Source of the DNA: Enchytraeus crypticus
Taxonomy: Eukaryota; Annelida; Clitellata; Enchytraeida; Enchytraeidae
DNA: 64,000 nt
Assembly: GCA_905160935.1 (NCBI GenBank)
Contig: CAJHZI010000186.1
Location: forward strand, 271,001 to 335,000
Reading direction: 5' to 3'
The notes under the pieces are model-generated. The model saw nothing but the letters and a program-made list of their open reading frames with translations, was not told where the DNA came from and made no database searches. Shown here piece by piece: positions 33,490 through 44,589 of the stretch (positions are counted from its first letter, which is position 1; each line of letters opens with the position of its first letter). A program made the position numbers and the translations under genes.

Positions 33490-34020
33490 AGATTCGGCCT
33501 CAACGACCTCCTCTGGCAGTCCGTTCCAAACACCAACAACTCTGACTGAAAATTTTTTTGCATATCTCAAACCTACTTCTAAATTTAATTAACTTGTATT
33601 TGTGTCCTCTAGATCTGTTATTATTTGCTAATTGAAACCAATTGTTATAATTTACTTTATTGAAACCATTAAGCATCTTATAGACTTCTATTAAATCGCC
33701 TCTAACCCTTCTCTCTTCTAAAGATATCAAGTTTTTATCAACCCAGTGTATTTTAAACGATTTTCATAATTGACATTACTACATTTCTTAATTAATCATG
33801 TTGCTCTAGCTTGGACTTTCTCTAATTTCTCTATATTTTTCTTAAGATAGGGACACCAAGCCTGAACACAATATTCAAGTTTGGGTCTAACCAATGCTTA
33901 AATATAATTTTAATATAATGTCTTTTCATCTAACCAATGCTTAAATATAATTTTAATATAATGTCTTTTCATCTAACCAATGCTTAAATATAATTTTAAT
34001 ATAATGTCTTTTCATCTACT
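33490..34020 (-). mobile_element. LINE family D (CR1-like) 3' part with 43-bp triplication
   Basis: Minus-strand reading: LEERRVRGDLIEVYKMLNGF, NNRSRGHKYKL, plus upstream pieces like [15 protein letters not shown] with frameshifts. 33890-34016 has three tandem copies of a 43-base unit starting AACCAATGCTTAAATATAAT. A relative lies at 43.5 kb. Confidence 0.8.
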
Positions 34021-34379
34021 TGTCATTGTTCTTTTTATTATACCTATAACAGCATTTGCACTATTGGCAGCTTTATTACATTGCTCACTAAATTTTAATT
34101 AAATATCCACTATTACACCTAAGTCTCTTTCAGAAGTAGTATTTTTCAGTATTTTATTATGTAAAATATATTCTGTGTTTAAACTCTTTTTACCTATATG
34201 CATTATCACTTACGCTATAAAATTTTATGAGCACTTTGAAATGCTTCTTCTGCTTAGAGCAGATGAAAGAGCAATTGAAGCTACTAATTGTATTTAATAC
34301 ATCTTTGATTATTAACTGCAGGCTGCATTGACGCTGTTGGCATTCAAATAAGATTTTGGACAAAGTAATCTCTCTCTCT

Positions 34380-35320
34380 TAGTGCTTTGCCTACTGGCAG
34401 GTCCATGGTATATAACGCCTCCACTCTTCTCTGTCTTCCGCCTTCCTCTTCATTTCCACATATGAGTGGGTCTTTAAATCATCTAACATACCTAATCTCG
34501 GCCTACACCTGCCTCTTTTTCCTTCCATTCTACCTTCTATGACCTCTTTTAATAGACCTTTCCCCCTTAGAATGTGTCCTATCCATCTCTTCTTCCTATT
34601 TCTTAATACATTTATCAACTGTCTATCTGTGCCAACTCTCTCTAGGACTTCCTCATTTGTAACCTTTTGAGTCCAGCTAATCCTCTCCATTCTTCTCCAA
34701 ATCCACATTTCCAATGCCTCCAGTTTCCTAATATCTTCCTCCTTAAGGTCCATGTTTCACAACCATACAATAGCGTGGTCCAAACCAAAGTTTTCACTAT
34801 CTTTATCTTTGTATCTTTCTTCAGACTTTTTGTTAATAATTTTTTTCTATTACCAAGGTAATAAACGTAGCTAAAAGTGAGATTATCTTAGACACTTTCG
34901 TGAAAAATAAAAACTTTTATTCTTTATTAGAAGCATAAATAATATGTATTTTTCATTTTAAGTGTTCCTATTTTTCATTTGTATTTATTTTTTATATTAC
35001 ATTTTACTTTTTAAAACGTGGAAAATGAGATCGTGTTTACCAGAACCAATGGGGGGATTCATTCCCCAAATACCCCAACCCATGGCTACCCCCCCCCCCT
35101 GATTCGGATTCTTCTCAAGATATTCAGCGTCATTATCCATTCAATTCTGTCAAAGGCTCTAAATAAAACATACTTTCCATATTCTAAGCTTCTCTTGTGC
35201 CACATCCTAGCCTAAAACCAAATTGTCTAATACTCAATCCGCTTTCGATTGAATGCGATTATTTATTCTAATCTTTAATAAAATCATCGACGCATGAGGT
35301 ATTTTATAGTCCTATATAAT
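34380..35320 (-). mobile_element. LINE family A, internally deleted reverse copy
   Basis: Minus strand. The 3' part (34391-34753) is 120 clean codons: DIRKLEALEMWIWRRMERIS, RNRKKRWIGHILRGKGLLKE, EEWRRYIPWTCQ. Further upstream, 35095-35320 reads as reverse-transcriptase sequence ([12 protein letters not shown], similar to the 23.1 kb copy). The stretch between is AT-rich and lacks the palm motifs, so much of the RT is deleted. Confidence 0.85.
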
Positions 35321-35449
35321 TACAATAAATTTAGACTTTCAGCTAACAACGTTACATTTCACTAAAATATCGCTAACCAAAATATTTACCCAACGAATTG
35401 ATGCTACCATGTAAAGCCTTTACTCTCTCTCAACTCTAAACTCTAAAAG

Positions 35450-35775
35450 TACTGGTAACAACAACATAATCACTTTCAAATAGTTACTAACTAACTAGTA
35501 ACTACTTTCAAGCTCATATAAATTAATAATATTAATTTATTATTTATATAAATTAATAATATTAATTTATTACAAATAAATTAATTATAAAGCCTTCAGA
35601 AATAGTAACTCGATGTTACCGACTTCCGTTCCTGTAGAAAGGCTGCTGCTTCTCATATTTTAACAAATAGACGCTCGAAAATGTAAAGTGAAGCTCTTGA
35701 CAAACTTGTGTATCTACGATCTGCAGTTCGAAATTCCATGCAAAGATCTTATATGCTTAGCGGGCTAATAAGTTG
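35450..35775 (+). pseudogene. hAT transposase C-terminal remnant (second element)
   Basis: Reads PTSVPVERLLLLI, frameshift, then HILTNRRSK and ALDKLVYLRSAVRNSMQRSY: the C-terminal dimerization region of a hAT transposase. The LINE B insertion begins about 75 bases downstream. The GTAACTAG-type repeat at 39.2 kb is probably this element's 3' end. Confidence 0.8.
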
Positions 35776-35844
35776 AGTTGATTTGAGTAAGCAGTTATTG
35801 GAATAATACTTTGTAACATAATCACCATACTCAGACCATATCAT

Positions 35845-38800
35845 TGCTTTGCATGATTTGGCTGAGACTCACAAGTTTGACTGTTTTGCTATCAGTGAAA
35901 CATGGCTATCCTCTATAACCACTCCTTCTGAACTGATGTCTATTCTTCCTCCAGGTTATGATATGTTTATTGCAAATCGTGACTCTAGGATATCTGGTGC
36001 TAAGGGTGGTGGAGTTGCTCTCCTACTAAGGAAGCCCTTTACCCTTCTTAGCAATGACTGTCATAAATTTTCTTCATTTGAAGCAATTTCAGTCACTGGT
36101 AAATTTAGCACATGTACTCTGCATGTTGTTGCAGTGTATCGACCACCATCTTCTTCCCCCTATGCCAAACCTTTCTCTCTCTTTTTATCGGAGTTTTCTA
36201 CCCTACTCTCCTTCCTTACTACTTCTAAATCAGACTTTGTGATTACAGGTGACTTCAACATTCACCTTGATAATCCTCTTGATCCCTTAACTCAGCAGTT
36301 TAATACTTTGCTGTCCTCTTGTAATGCTGTTCAACATGTGAATGTTGCTACTCATATTGACAATCATACACTTGATGTTGTTATTACACCAACTCTCTCT
36401 GCTATTGATCCTTTAAGTGTTACTATTTTATCTCACTCACCGTCAGACCATTTTCCTGTTGTATTCACTTATAATCATGTTAAGCCAGATACTATTAAAA
36501 ATTCACCTACTGTTTCATTTAGGTGTGTAAATAACGTTGATCTTGATCTCTTTTGTTCTGATCTTGAAAATTCGACTTTGATCAAGTCTCCTGCTAATGA
36601 TCTTGATGAATTAGTAAAACAGTATAACACTACTCTTTCATCTCTACTTGATAAGCATGCACCTCTAACTACCAAGAAGCTTAAGAAATCTAACCCTTGG
36701 TATACTTCTGGTCTGAGAAAGCTAAAGGCTGCATGCTGTAGAGCTGAAAGAAAGTGGCGTCATACCCATTCAGATTTTTGGAAAACTGTTTCTAATTTGC
36801 AACACAAGATTTATCGTACTGCTATTGCTAATGCTAAGAAAGAGTACTACTCCTCTTTGGTCAGTAAGGCTGTGAATGTCAAGAGTTTATGGAAAACCGT
36901 TAATGATCTTTTACATAGATCTATTTCTCCTTCTCTTCCTTCTACTCCTGTGGAGTCACTGCCTGAACAATTTTCCAAATACTTTACAGATAAGATAAGC
37001 AATCTTAGAGAATCTATCACTCCAGCTCCTAACTCTACTCCTCATACTCCAGTAGAGAATCATTCCAAAGATGAGCTTTCTAATTTCACTCCAGTTACAA
37101 TTGATGAGATTACTAAATTAGTTTTAGACTCTCCAGCTAAACATTGTGACTTGGATCCTATCCCAACCTCTCTTTTAAAGAAGTGTATTCACATACTTGC
37201 TCCAGTATTAACATTGATTGTTAACCTCTCTCTCTCTACTGGAAAATTTCCTCGCGCTTTTAAGCGTGCAGTTATTACTCCATTGCTTAAAAAGCCCACA
37301 CTGGATAAGGAATTATTGTCGAATTACAGGCCTATATCTAATCTGTCATACATATCTAAGCTCACTGAAAGAATTGTTCTTCAGAGGCTTTCTACTCATC
37401 TCTCTTACAATGATCTCTTTAATAAGCATCAAGCTGCTTATACTGAGCATCGTTCAACTGTAGCGGTGCTTCTATCTGTGTGCAATTCTATTGTTAATGC
37501 CATGTGCACATAACGCTTAACTGGATTATGTATGCTTGATCTTTCGGCCGCTTTTGATACCATTGATCACAATATTCTTCTGGAACGTCTTTCTTCCTGG
37601 TTTGGTGTTCGTGGAATTGTTCTTGATTGGTTTTCCTCCTATCTGACGGATCGTTCTTTTAGTGTGAAAGTGATGGAGCACATCTCTTCGCCTTCTCACT
37701 TAAAGTATGGTGTGTCTCAAGGCTCCGTTCTTGGTCCTATCCTCTTTAACCTCTATACAACACCCCTAAGCACTCTAATCTCTTCTCATTCTCTTGATCA
37801 TGAACTATATGCTGATGACACTCAAATGTACACTTGTTTCACCCCTAACTCCTATTCTAATGCTGAAACCCTCCTGCAACAAAGTTTTCAGTCTATATCC
37901 TCTTGGATGTCTGCTAATTTCTTGGCACTTAATCCATCTAAGACTGAATTCTTGTTGGTCGGGACACCTCAACAGCTTCTGAAGCTGAATGGGAAAACTC
38001 TTTCGTTATCTTCGGGTATTAAAATATCACCTGTTTTCTGTGAGAAATCTCGTTGTTATCCTTGATAAACACCTAACCTTCCACGAACACATAACTAAAA
38101 CTTCATAAGCATGTTTCTTCCATATCGTGATCTCGTCCAATACGTCCATATTTGCCACGTGAGACAGCTGCTAAATTGGTGCTGCTCTTGTGTAATCGAA
38201 GTTGGACTACTGCAATTCCCTGTTTTTAAATCTCCCTGGCTGTGAGATTGATCGGTTGCAGTTTGTTCAGAATTCTCTTGCGCGAGCAATTTTTTGTAGT
38301 TCCAAGTACTCACATGTTACGCCTATTTTGAAGTCTTTGCACTGGCTAAAGATTAAAGAGCGTATCATTTACAAAACAGCTTCGTTAACCTATAAGTCCA
38401 TCACCATCCCTGGACAAATTTGTATGTCTCACTTGATTAAAGTGATGCAGCCTGCTATTACTCGGTCTTCTAAGTTAATTACTCTTGTGAGACCTAGCTT
38501 ACCTTCAAGGTCCAAGCTATCTAATCGTTCTTTCCAGCATGCTGCACCTCAGATCTGGAATTCTCTTCCATCCAATCTTCGGAAATCTTCATTTGAATCA
38601 CATCAGCCTTTGCTTTCCCATGAGCAGTTCCATAAGCAGTTGAAGACCTATCTTTTCCATCTCTTTTTTCCATCCAGTGTCCATGAGCAGCGATCTGCGC
38701 CTAAACCACCTTTACTTTAACTCCCTTTACTTTGGATTGAATTTCTGGATTTTGGAATTTGCACCGATTTTGGACCTTCTTTTTTTGCTCGCCGGCTTGA

Positions 38801-38890
38801 TTTTGTCTCAAAAGTGCTCGATGTTGTCATTGATGACTGTAGCACTCTAATTGTTGTTGTTTGTTTGTTGTTTGTTTGTATCGATTAACA
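35845..38890 (+). mobile_element. LINE family B (CR1/L2-like), nearly complete ORF2
   Basis: A long non-LTR retrotransposon. 35849-37513 is a 554-codon frame with an APE endonuclease (FDCFAISETWLSS, VAVYRPPSSSPYAKPF, VITGDFNIHLD, SPSDHFPV) and the start of the reverse transcriptase (ITPLLKKPTLDKELLSNYRP, SNLSYISKLTERIVL). After a frameshift, 37532-38065 holds MLDLSAAFDTIDHNILLERL, YGVSQGSVLGPILFNLYTTP and the catalytic LYADDTQMY. After more frameshifts 38202-38720 gives the C-terminus (QNSLARAIFCSSKYSHVTPI, LKSLHWLKIKERIIYKTASL, AAPQIWNSLPSNLR). The 3' UTR to 38890 ends in GTTGTTTGTTTG repeats. The first residues of the endonuclease are missing, so it is slightly 5'-truncated, and it is inactive. 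Confidence 0.93.
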
Positions 38891-38976
38891 TGTTTAAAAG
38901 TATTACTAAGTTCAGTTGACTGTTTGACTACTTATTCACTACATTGTTTGCCATATAGTATTAACGTTTTAATTTG

Positions 38977-39082
38977 TTAGTATATTACTAATTAATACTG
39001 TATTATGTGTTGGTATATTACTAATTAATACTGTATTATGTGTTGGTATATTACTAATTAATACTGTAATATGTGTTAGTGC
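38977..39082. repeat. 33-bp tandem repeat, three units
   Basis: Unit TATATTACTAATTAATACTG TATTATGTGTTGG repeated about three times with few changes. Confidence 0.9.
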
Positions 39083-39214
39083 ATTACTAACTGAAGTTAA
39101 ACACTGCAAGTGATGATTGATTTCAATTACAATTAAATGGATATTGTCGGCAGCTAATTCACTTAGGCCTAATTTATAACTATACTACACACTTAAAATT
39201 GTCAACTTTTTCAT

Positions 39215-39330
39215 AATTAAAGTCATGAGAAGTAGTTACTGGTTACTAGTTATAACTAGTAATTTAACTGCTTTTTTAGTTAAAAGTTACAGTTAGTTTA
39301 ACTACTTTTTTTAGTTAGTCCCAGTATAAT
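39215..39330. mobile_element. hAT-like transposon end (right)
   Basis: AGTAGTTACTGGTTACTAGT, AACTAGTAATTTAACTGC, TTAGTTAGTCCCAGTATAA: subterminal TAACTAGTTA repeats ending near CCCAGT. Orientation opposite to 30936. Confidence 0.65.
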
Positions 39331-39344
39331 AAGATATATTATAT

Positions 39345-39421
39345 ATAGTATATATTATATATATATATATATAATATATATTATATATATATATATAATG
39401 TATATATTAATATAGATATGT

Positions 39422-39495
<74 letters not shown>
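39345..39495. repeat. TA-rich and (TG)n microsatellites
   Basis: TATATAT variants to 39415, then about 37 GT dinucleotides at 39420-39493. Confidence 0.95.
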
Positions 39496-39689
39496 AGCTG
39501 GTTCTTTTAAAAATTGACAATTGAAACTTTAAGACAAATTAAATATCTAGCAAGAGACTAATTTACACAGTTGTGCAAGAATTGTCATCTTTAAATATGT
39601 TAGCTTGTATTCATTCATTTACTATATACGTAGGCCTATAGGCCTACAATGTATATATCTTATAAGATTTTTGATTTGTGGGTTGAGTG

Positions 39690-40258
39690 AGTGTTCCACT
39701 AACTCATTATTTTTCAAATATGGGATAAGGGCTTATATTTTATATCCTGGGAGGCTGTATAATGGAAGAGGGCCCGAAAAATGTTGATCATTGATTCATT
39801 TCATTAGCTCTCAGTTTTTACTTTAACCACTGTGTATGAGGAAAAAAGGGTGTAAGTAAAAATGTGAACTCTGCCCGGAGCAGTGGTGCAAACATCATTG
39901 GCTGGGAGGGACTTAAGTCCCCCCTACCGCCAAAATTAATTCATTTTTGAAACTCGTTCAGATCCACCGAGTTTCGTCAGAGGTGAAAAAATTAAGCAAC
40001 TTTTTTCCCAAACAAATGTACGTAGGATTTTAGGTATTTTAGGTGTTCTTCTCACTTCAGTACGGAGAGGAGGGGGGAGTATATATACGGTGTTACACTC
40101 TATGAGCCGAGCGCAGTATACTGAAAAAATTTGAGCCCCCACAGCATTTTTTCTGGTTGCGTCACATGTCCCGAAGAAGGCGGGGCGTAAGCAAAAGATG
40201 TGCACACACTCAAAATAATATCGGGCCCCCTTTATGAAATTTCTGGATCCGCCCCTGA
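39690..40258. mobile_element. GGCGGATCC-ended DNA element, copy 3
   Basis: Right end TTCTGGATCCGCCCCTG. Internal blocks shared with copies 1 and 2: GGCTGTATAATGGAAGAGGG, GTAAGTAAAAATGTGAACTC, GGCTGGGAGGGACTTAAGTC, TTACACTCTATGAGC, GTCACATGTCCCGAAGAAGG. Its left end is lost. Confidence 0.7.
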
Positions 40259-40297
40259 TTATAATTATTTAGTTAATTATAAATTAACTAATTAAAA

Positions 40298-40560
40298 ATG
40301 TCTTAATAGCGAAGTGGTAACGTAACGTCACGAAATTTTAAATGGCAGATCCTGAGATAAATTGAACCATCGTGGATTCGAATCCCAGCCGCGCTGATAA
40401 GATAATAAAATCTCGGACTTTCACTGGACTGGAATTATATACGGAAAAAGTCTAAATTGCCTAACGGTTTAAATATATGTGATATTAAAATGATATATAT
40501 CAAATAGGCTTGAAATAGCCTATATATTTGATCGTTTCACTATAATGCGTGTATTAATCA
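40298..40560 (+). mobile_element. tRNA-derived SINE, family B
   Basis: TCTTAATAGCGAAGTGGTAA (box A), GTGGATTCGAATCCCAGCCG (box B), ATAAAATCTCGGACTTTCAC, GATCGTTTCACTATAATGCG tail. Confidence 0.85.
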
Positions 40561-40644
40561 TTTATACTTTTACTTAGTATTTTACAAAGTATTTTGTTGA
40601 GTACTTCTTACAATACTGAGAACAACGACCGTTAAATCATGTCT

Positions 40645-40737
<93 letters not shown>

Positions 40738-40820
40738 GATATAGGCTATGTATAAACAGTCTTGTTAGTTAATTGTGTAGGCCTATTTCTAATAGTGTTT
40801 TGAATTTCTAAAATGTTATG

Positions 40821-40866
<46 letters not shown>

Positions 40867-40983
40867 AGACATGATTTAACGGTCGTTGTTCTCAGTATTG
40901 TAAGAAGTACTCAACAAAATACTTTGTAAAATACTAAGTAAAAGTATAAATGATTAATACACGCATTATAGTGAAACGATCAA

Positions 40984-41051
<68 letters not shown>

Positions 41052-41120
41052 GATATAGGCTATGTATAAACAGTCTTGTTAGTTAATTGTGTAGGCCTAT
41101 TTCTAATAGTGTTTTGAATG
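40524..41120. repeat. Inverted plus direct duplication around TA tracts
   Basis: Block A (40524-40650) is perfectly repeated in inverse at 40861-40987, about 127 bases each. Block B (ATAATATGATATAGGCTATG ... GTGTTTTGAAT, 40731-40806) is repeated in direct orientation at 41045-41119. TA runs of 40-90 bases separate the blocks (A - TA - B - TA - A inverted - TA - B). The first B lacks a 35-base GAGTCTTAAACAAGCTG... block present after the second. Confidence 0.95.
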
Positions 41121-41274
41121 AGTCTTAAACAAGCTGTAATTTGCTTTCTGACTCAAAAAATGTTATGTTATGTTATATTGCTACGGGCCTTATTACATAA
41201 CGACACAATGCATGGTCAGGAAGAACAATTTGTTGCTTGTTTAAGGCCCATTTCCTAATAGTATAATTATATTC

Positions 41275-41465
41275 GTTTCCTTTTGATGGTGCATTAGGGC
41301 GCCTAATTGCAACCGGCGTGGATTTAAGAATACATGTAATAACCTTCCATCACCCTGGGATTTTTTCCTTCAAAGCTCTCAACACTCGGTCTTCCAAGGT
41401 GATCACCTACAATTAATTGCTATCCGAGGCCGATGTAGCTTAACTTCGATTATTGACTCCCAATA
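41275..41465 (-). mobile_element. 5S-rRNA-derived SINE, copy 3
   Basis: Reverse copy including both the 5S-like head (AACACTCGGTCTTCCAAGGT, GATCACCTAC, CGATGTAGCTTAACTTCGAT in plus orientation) and the CGGCGTGGATTTAAGA tail block. Confidence 0.8.
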
Positions 41466-41839
41466 ACTAAACCAATTGCGATAAATAAATCCAGCGCACT
41501 ACCTCTTTCATGGTAACTCCTTGAATATTGGAGATGAGGATATTTTTGCTCAGCAGTCTTTGGGTAAACTATACAATTAATGTTTCCCCTGAGTTTAGCA
41601 ATGAATTAAATTTATTTAGCCTGTATGATTCCCTATGTTGAAGCGTTTTGTCACCTCAAATAGGTTTTGGTGGATATCACTTTAGATAAGCCAGAGACGA
41701 ATAGCGGAGTGGGTCTCTGTTTTGGCTTAATTAATGTTGCCATTCGCTTTTTTCGGGATGTTGGATGGATGCTGGCGCTGGATTTAGCCAAAGCTTTTAA
41801 ACAAGTCATAAAACCATGTCACAATATTGTCATAAAGTA

Positions 41840-41995
41840 ATGATAGCCGTGTGTAAACGCATTGGATAGTGGCATGAAGTCTCAAATGCCGTTCCTAAGG
41901 ACCTGGGACCAAATCTCGGAAGGGCTGATCAAAGATAAAATCTCGAACATTCACCATTCAGGGTACTCCATATTACGTAGGCCTAAATATGACAA
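41840..41995 (+). mobile_element. tRNA-derived SINE family B, degenerate
   Basis: GGATAGTGGCATGAAGTCTC, ATCTCGGAAGGGCTGATC, AAGATAAAATCTCGAACATT CACC block; box B eroded. Confidence 0.5.
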
Positions 41996-41999
41996 TAAC

Positions 42000-42450
42000 A
42001 ACAATCTAATTTAAGTGCTGCTGTCGTCCATGACAACATTGAGCAGTATATGGTACCAAATCCAATCCGATGAGCAGAGTGAGGGGTCAAAATCGATGCA
42101 AACCAAAATTCAGGAAACATTCCAATTTGAGAGGAGTACTATAGTGGAGTAGTGGAATGGATCGAAGTTTACTTATACGGGTTGGTCTTAGTTCCTGTGC
42201 AATAGTTGGATAGGAGAGGTCAAAGCGAAAAGATTTTAACCGCCTATGAAACTGTTCATAGAGAGGGTGATCAGTAGAAGAAGAGGGGGTTCGTAAAGTA
42301 TTAGGAAGGGAATTCCAGATCTGTGGAGCCATGGATGGATTAAGTGCCAAGAAATTAGCAGACATCCAAGAGGATATATATCGCCTGAAAAGATTGCGGC
42401 AAGAGGGTTTCAGCATCAGAATAGGATGAAACAAGTTTACATTTGAGTGT
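42000..42450 (-). mobile_element. LINE family B, internally deleted copy
   Basis: Minus strand: ISSWMSANFLALNPS joined directly to APQIWNSLPNTLRTPSS, so the middle of the C-terminal region is deleted. Then RRLKSFRFDLSYPTIAQE and the 3' UTR block AGTGCTGCTGTCGTCCATGA (plus orientation). Confidence 0.85.
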
Positions 42451-42839
42451 CATCAGCATATAGTTCATGATCATGAGAATGAGAAGAAATCAATCAGAGA
42501 TCTTAAACATCATCATTAAGATTAAGATTATCATGCATTAAGAAAGCATTGTAGCATCAGCCTCTTGCTGTGGCATCAGCAGTTGATTGCTGTAGGCTTG
42601 CTGTTGAGGACGTCTTGAACAGAATTAGTTCAAGCTTCTGACCTTGAAGTTAAACTCACATTTAAAACAGATCATAGATGGTACAATAGCCTATATATAG
42701 GACATTAATAGTAGTCCTAAGCGTTGTTTACTGCCAAATAACCTCCCTGGGTTATGGCCTCCAACATTAATAATTTAGTATCTATGGTTTCCTTGAGTAT
42801 GTGATGTAATAAACAACAATATAATATAACAATATAAAC
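42451..42839. other. Unassigned spacer
   Basis: No ORF or known repeat. Confidence 0.4.
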
Positions 42840-42935
42840 AACAATAATAATAATAAAAATAGAAATAATAATAATAATAATATTAAAGATTTAATGTCTG
42901 TGTCATCAACAAAGGATGGCATCAGGCACGTTCTC
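42840..42935 (-). repeat. Repeat family C tail with (AAT)n
   Basis: AATAATAAT tract, ATTTAATGTCTGTGTCATCA, GGATGGCATCAGGCACGTTC. Confidence 0.7.
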
Positions 42936-43004
42936 ACAGAGGCGCAGCACTATAAAGTTATTCACTAAAAAAGATAAACACAAGTATATAATTATATCCC
43001 TCGG

Positions 43005-43145
43005 ACTGTCTTCCCGGATTTTGGCGTGCACCGTTTTTGGATCCCACACTGCTCATCGGATTGTATTTGATACCATAGTGCTCAATGTTGTCATGGATGA
43101 CAATGTCACTCTAATTCTGTTGTTTTTGTTGTTATATCATTTATA
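43005..43145 (+). mobile_element. LINE family B 3' UTR fragment
   Basis: GGATTTTGGCGTGCACCGTT, TGCTCAATGTTGTCATGGAT, TCACTCTAATTCTGTTG. Confidence 0.8.
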
Positions 43146-43479
43146 TGTCGAAGAAGAATGACTGCCTAAAAGATACCAATCAAATTATGAAAGATTGTAT
43201 TTCATCACTGTCATTATCTAGACCTAGTTATTTATCATTATCATGGTTAGTCTATAGATGCCCAAAAGTTATATTCGACCGAGTTTCTCTTTCTTTTAAA
43301 TTTCAGAAGCCCTTGAAAAAAGTTACAAAAATAACATTGAAGTTTTTAAATTGATCCAAAGGAAAATCCGACTACAATTTGGTGCTATTTACCAGAACTG
43401 CTACCATCTTTCGCTATTTCAATCCTTAGTCAAGCTTAGGTATTAGGATTCCCCAATCATACATGATTACAACATCCAG

Positions 43480-43995
43480 CTTGTTTTTAAAACTATTCAC
43501 CGACACCACATTCCCAACTCCTCACTCAAAGAGTTACACCTATCAATCATCCTTTGAGGAAAAGAAACCTTTCCTAAGTCTGTCCTTACACTAGGCTTAA
43601 ACAACTTATAGCCATGACCTCTTAAGCCAATATTGGAGAATTTGAAAAAATCTGTTACTATTAATTCGGTAAGCTCATGCATTATTTTATAAACCTCTAT
43701 AAGATCACCTCTAATTCTCTTGGTTTCTAGGGTTGTCAGTTGTACTGCCGTTAGCCTCTCCTCATACCCTAATGCTTTGAATCCCCTAATAGTTCTTAAT
43801 GCTCTTCTTTGCACTGCTTCAATAAACTCAATGTCCTTCCTATAGTGTGGTCTCCACACTGACATACAATACTCTAGATGAGGTCGAATCTAAGATTTAT
43901 TCAATCTTAAAACAATGCCTTTATTGCTACTTTTGAATGTTCTCTTTATTAGTCCTAAGGTCCTATTGGCTGCTTCAAATTGAATTATTATATCT
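43480..43995 (-). mobile_element. LINE family D (CR1-like) C-terminal part
   Basis: 122 open codons on the minus strand: MSVWRPHYRKDIEFIEAVQR, RALRTIRGFKALGYEERL, LETKRIRGDLIEVYKIMHEL, GLRGHGYKLFKPSVRTD. Relative of the 33.5 kb fragment. Confidence 0.85.
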
Positions 43996-44480
43996 GTTCA
44001 ATTTTCCAAAAAATATCATTTTTAAGTGTGACTGGTAGATTTGCATTTTTCGTTAATTTTCAATTCACAGCTTCATCACTCAAACAGTGTTGAGGCTGAT
44101 CTAGACTGTAAATGAAAATAATCCAGTGGTTTAAATGAAAATGATTTAGTGGTTAATAATTTATTGTACTGCACCTTTTTTTCATCACTTATGTATTTTC
44201 TTACCCTGATGGAGGCCTCTATGCTGGGGGTGGGGGACCTACGAACCAGGCAGTGCTCCTTTCTTTAATTTGAAACTCAAAAATTGATGTTTATTGTGGG
44301 GGCCCAGGCCCTATGGACCACTTAAATCCAGCCCTGTGTTTCATTAAAAAATATTAAAGAGCAAAGCTCATGAAGTTACCATTTGAATTGTTTAGTAATT
44401 CGTTAGATACCTTAATAATTAGCTGAGTTAAATATATATATATGTTTAGGCAATGCATTAATCACACAGCTGTAACTTTA
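43996..44480. other. Region upstream of the caspase gene
   Basis: Contains a G-rich piece (GGGGGCCCAGGCCCTATGGA near 44300) of a DNA-element type. No clear promoter motif. Confidence 0.35.
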
Positions 44481-44485
44481 AACAT

Positions 44486-44545
44486 ATGCTTTTCTGTACT
44501 CAAAGAATTACTTATATGCTTTTCTGTACTCAAAGAATTACTTAT
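44486..44545. repeat. 30-bp tandem duplication just upstream of caspase exon 1
   Basis: Two copies of TATGCTTTTCTGTACTCAAA GAATTACTTA, 45 bases before the first ATG of the caspase model. Confidence 0.9.
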
Positions 44546-44589
44546 TTCGTATTGTCTTATTTTACTTATTGAAGCTGTTAAAATTCAAG

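Noticed and set aside
36054..36242. Small plus-strand ORF in another frame
   Set aside because: Shadow of the LINE B endonuclease frame.
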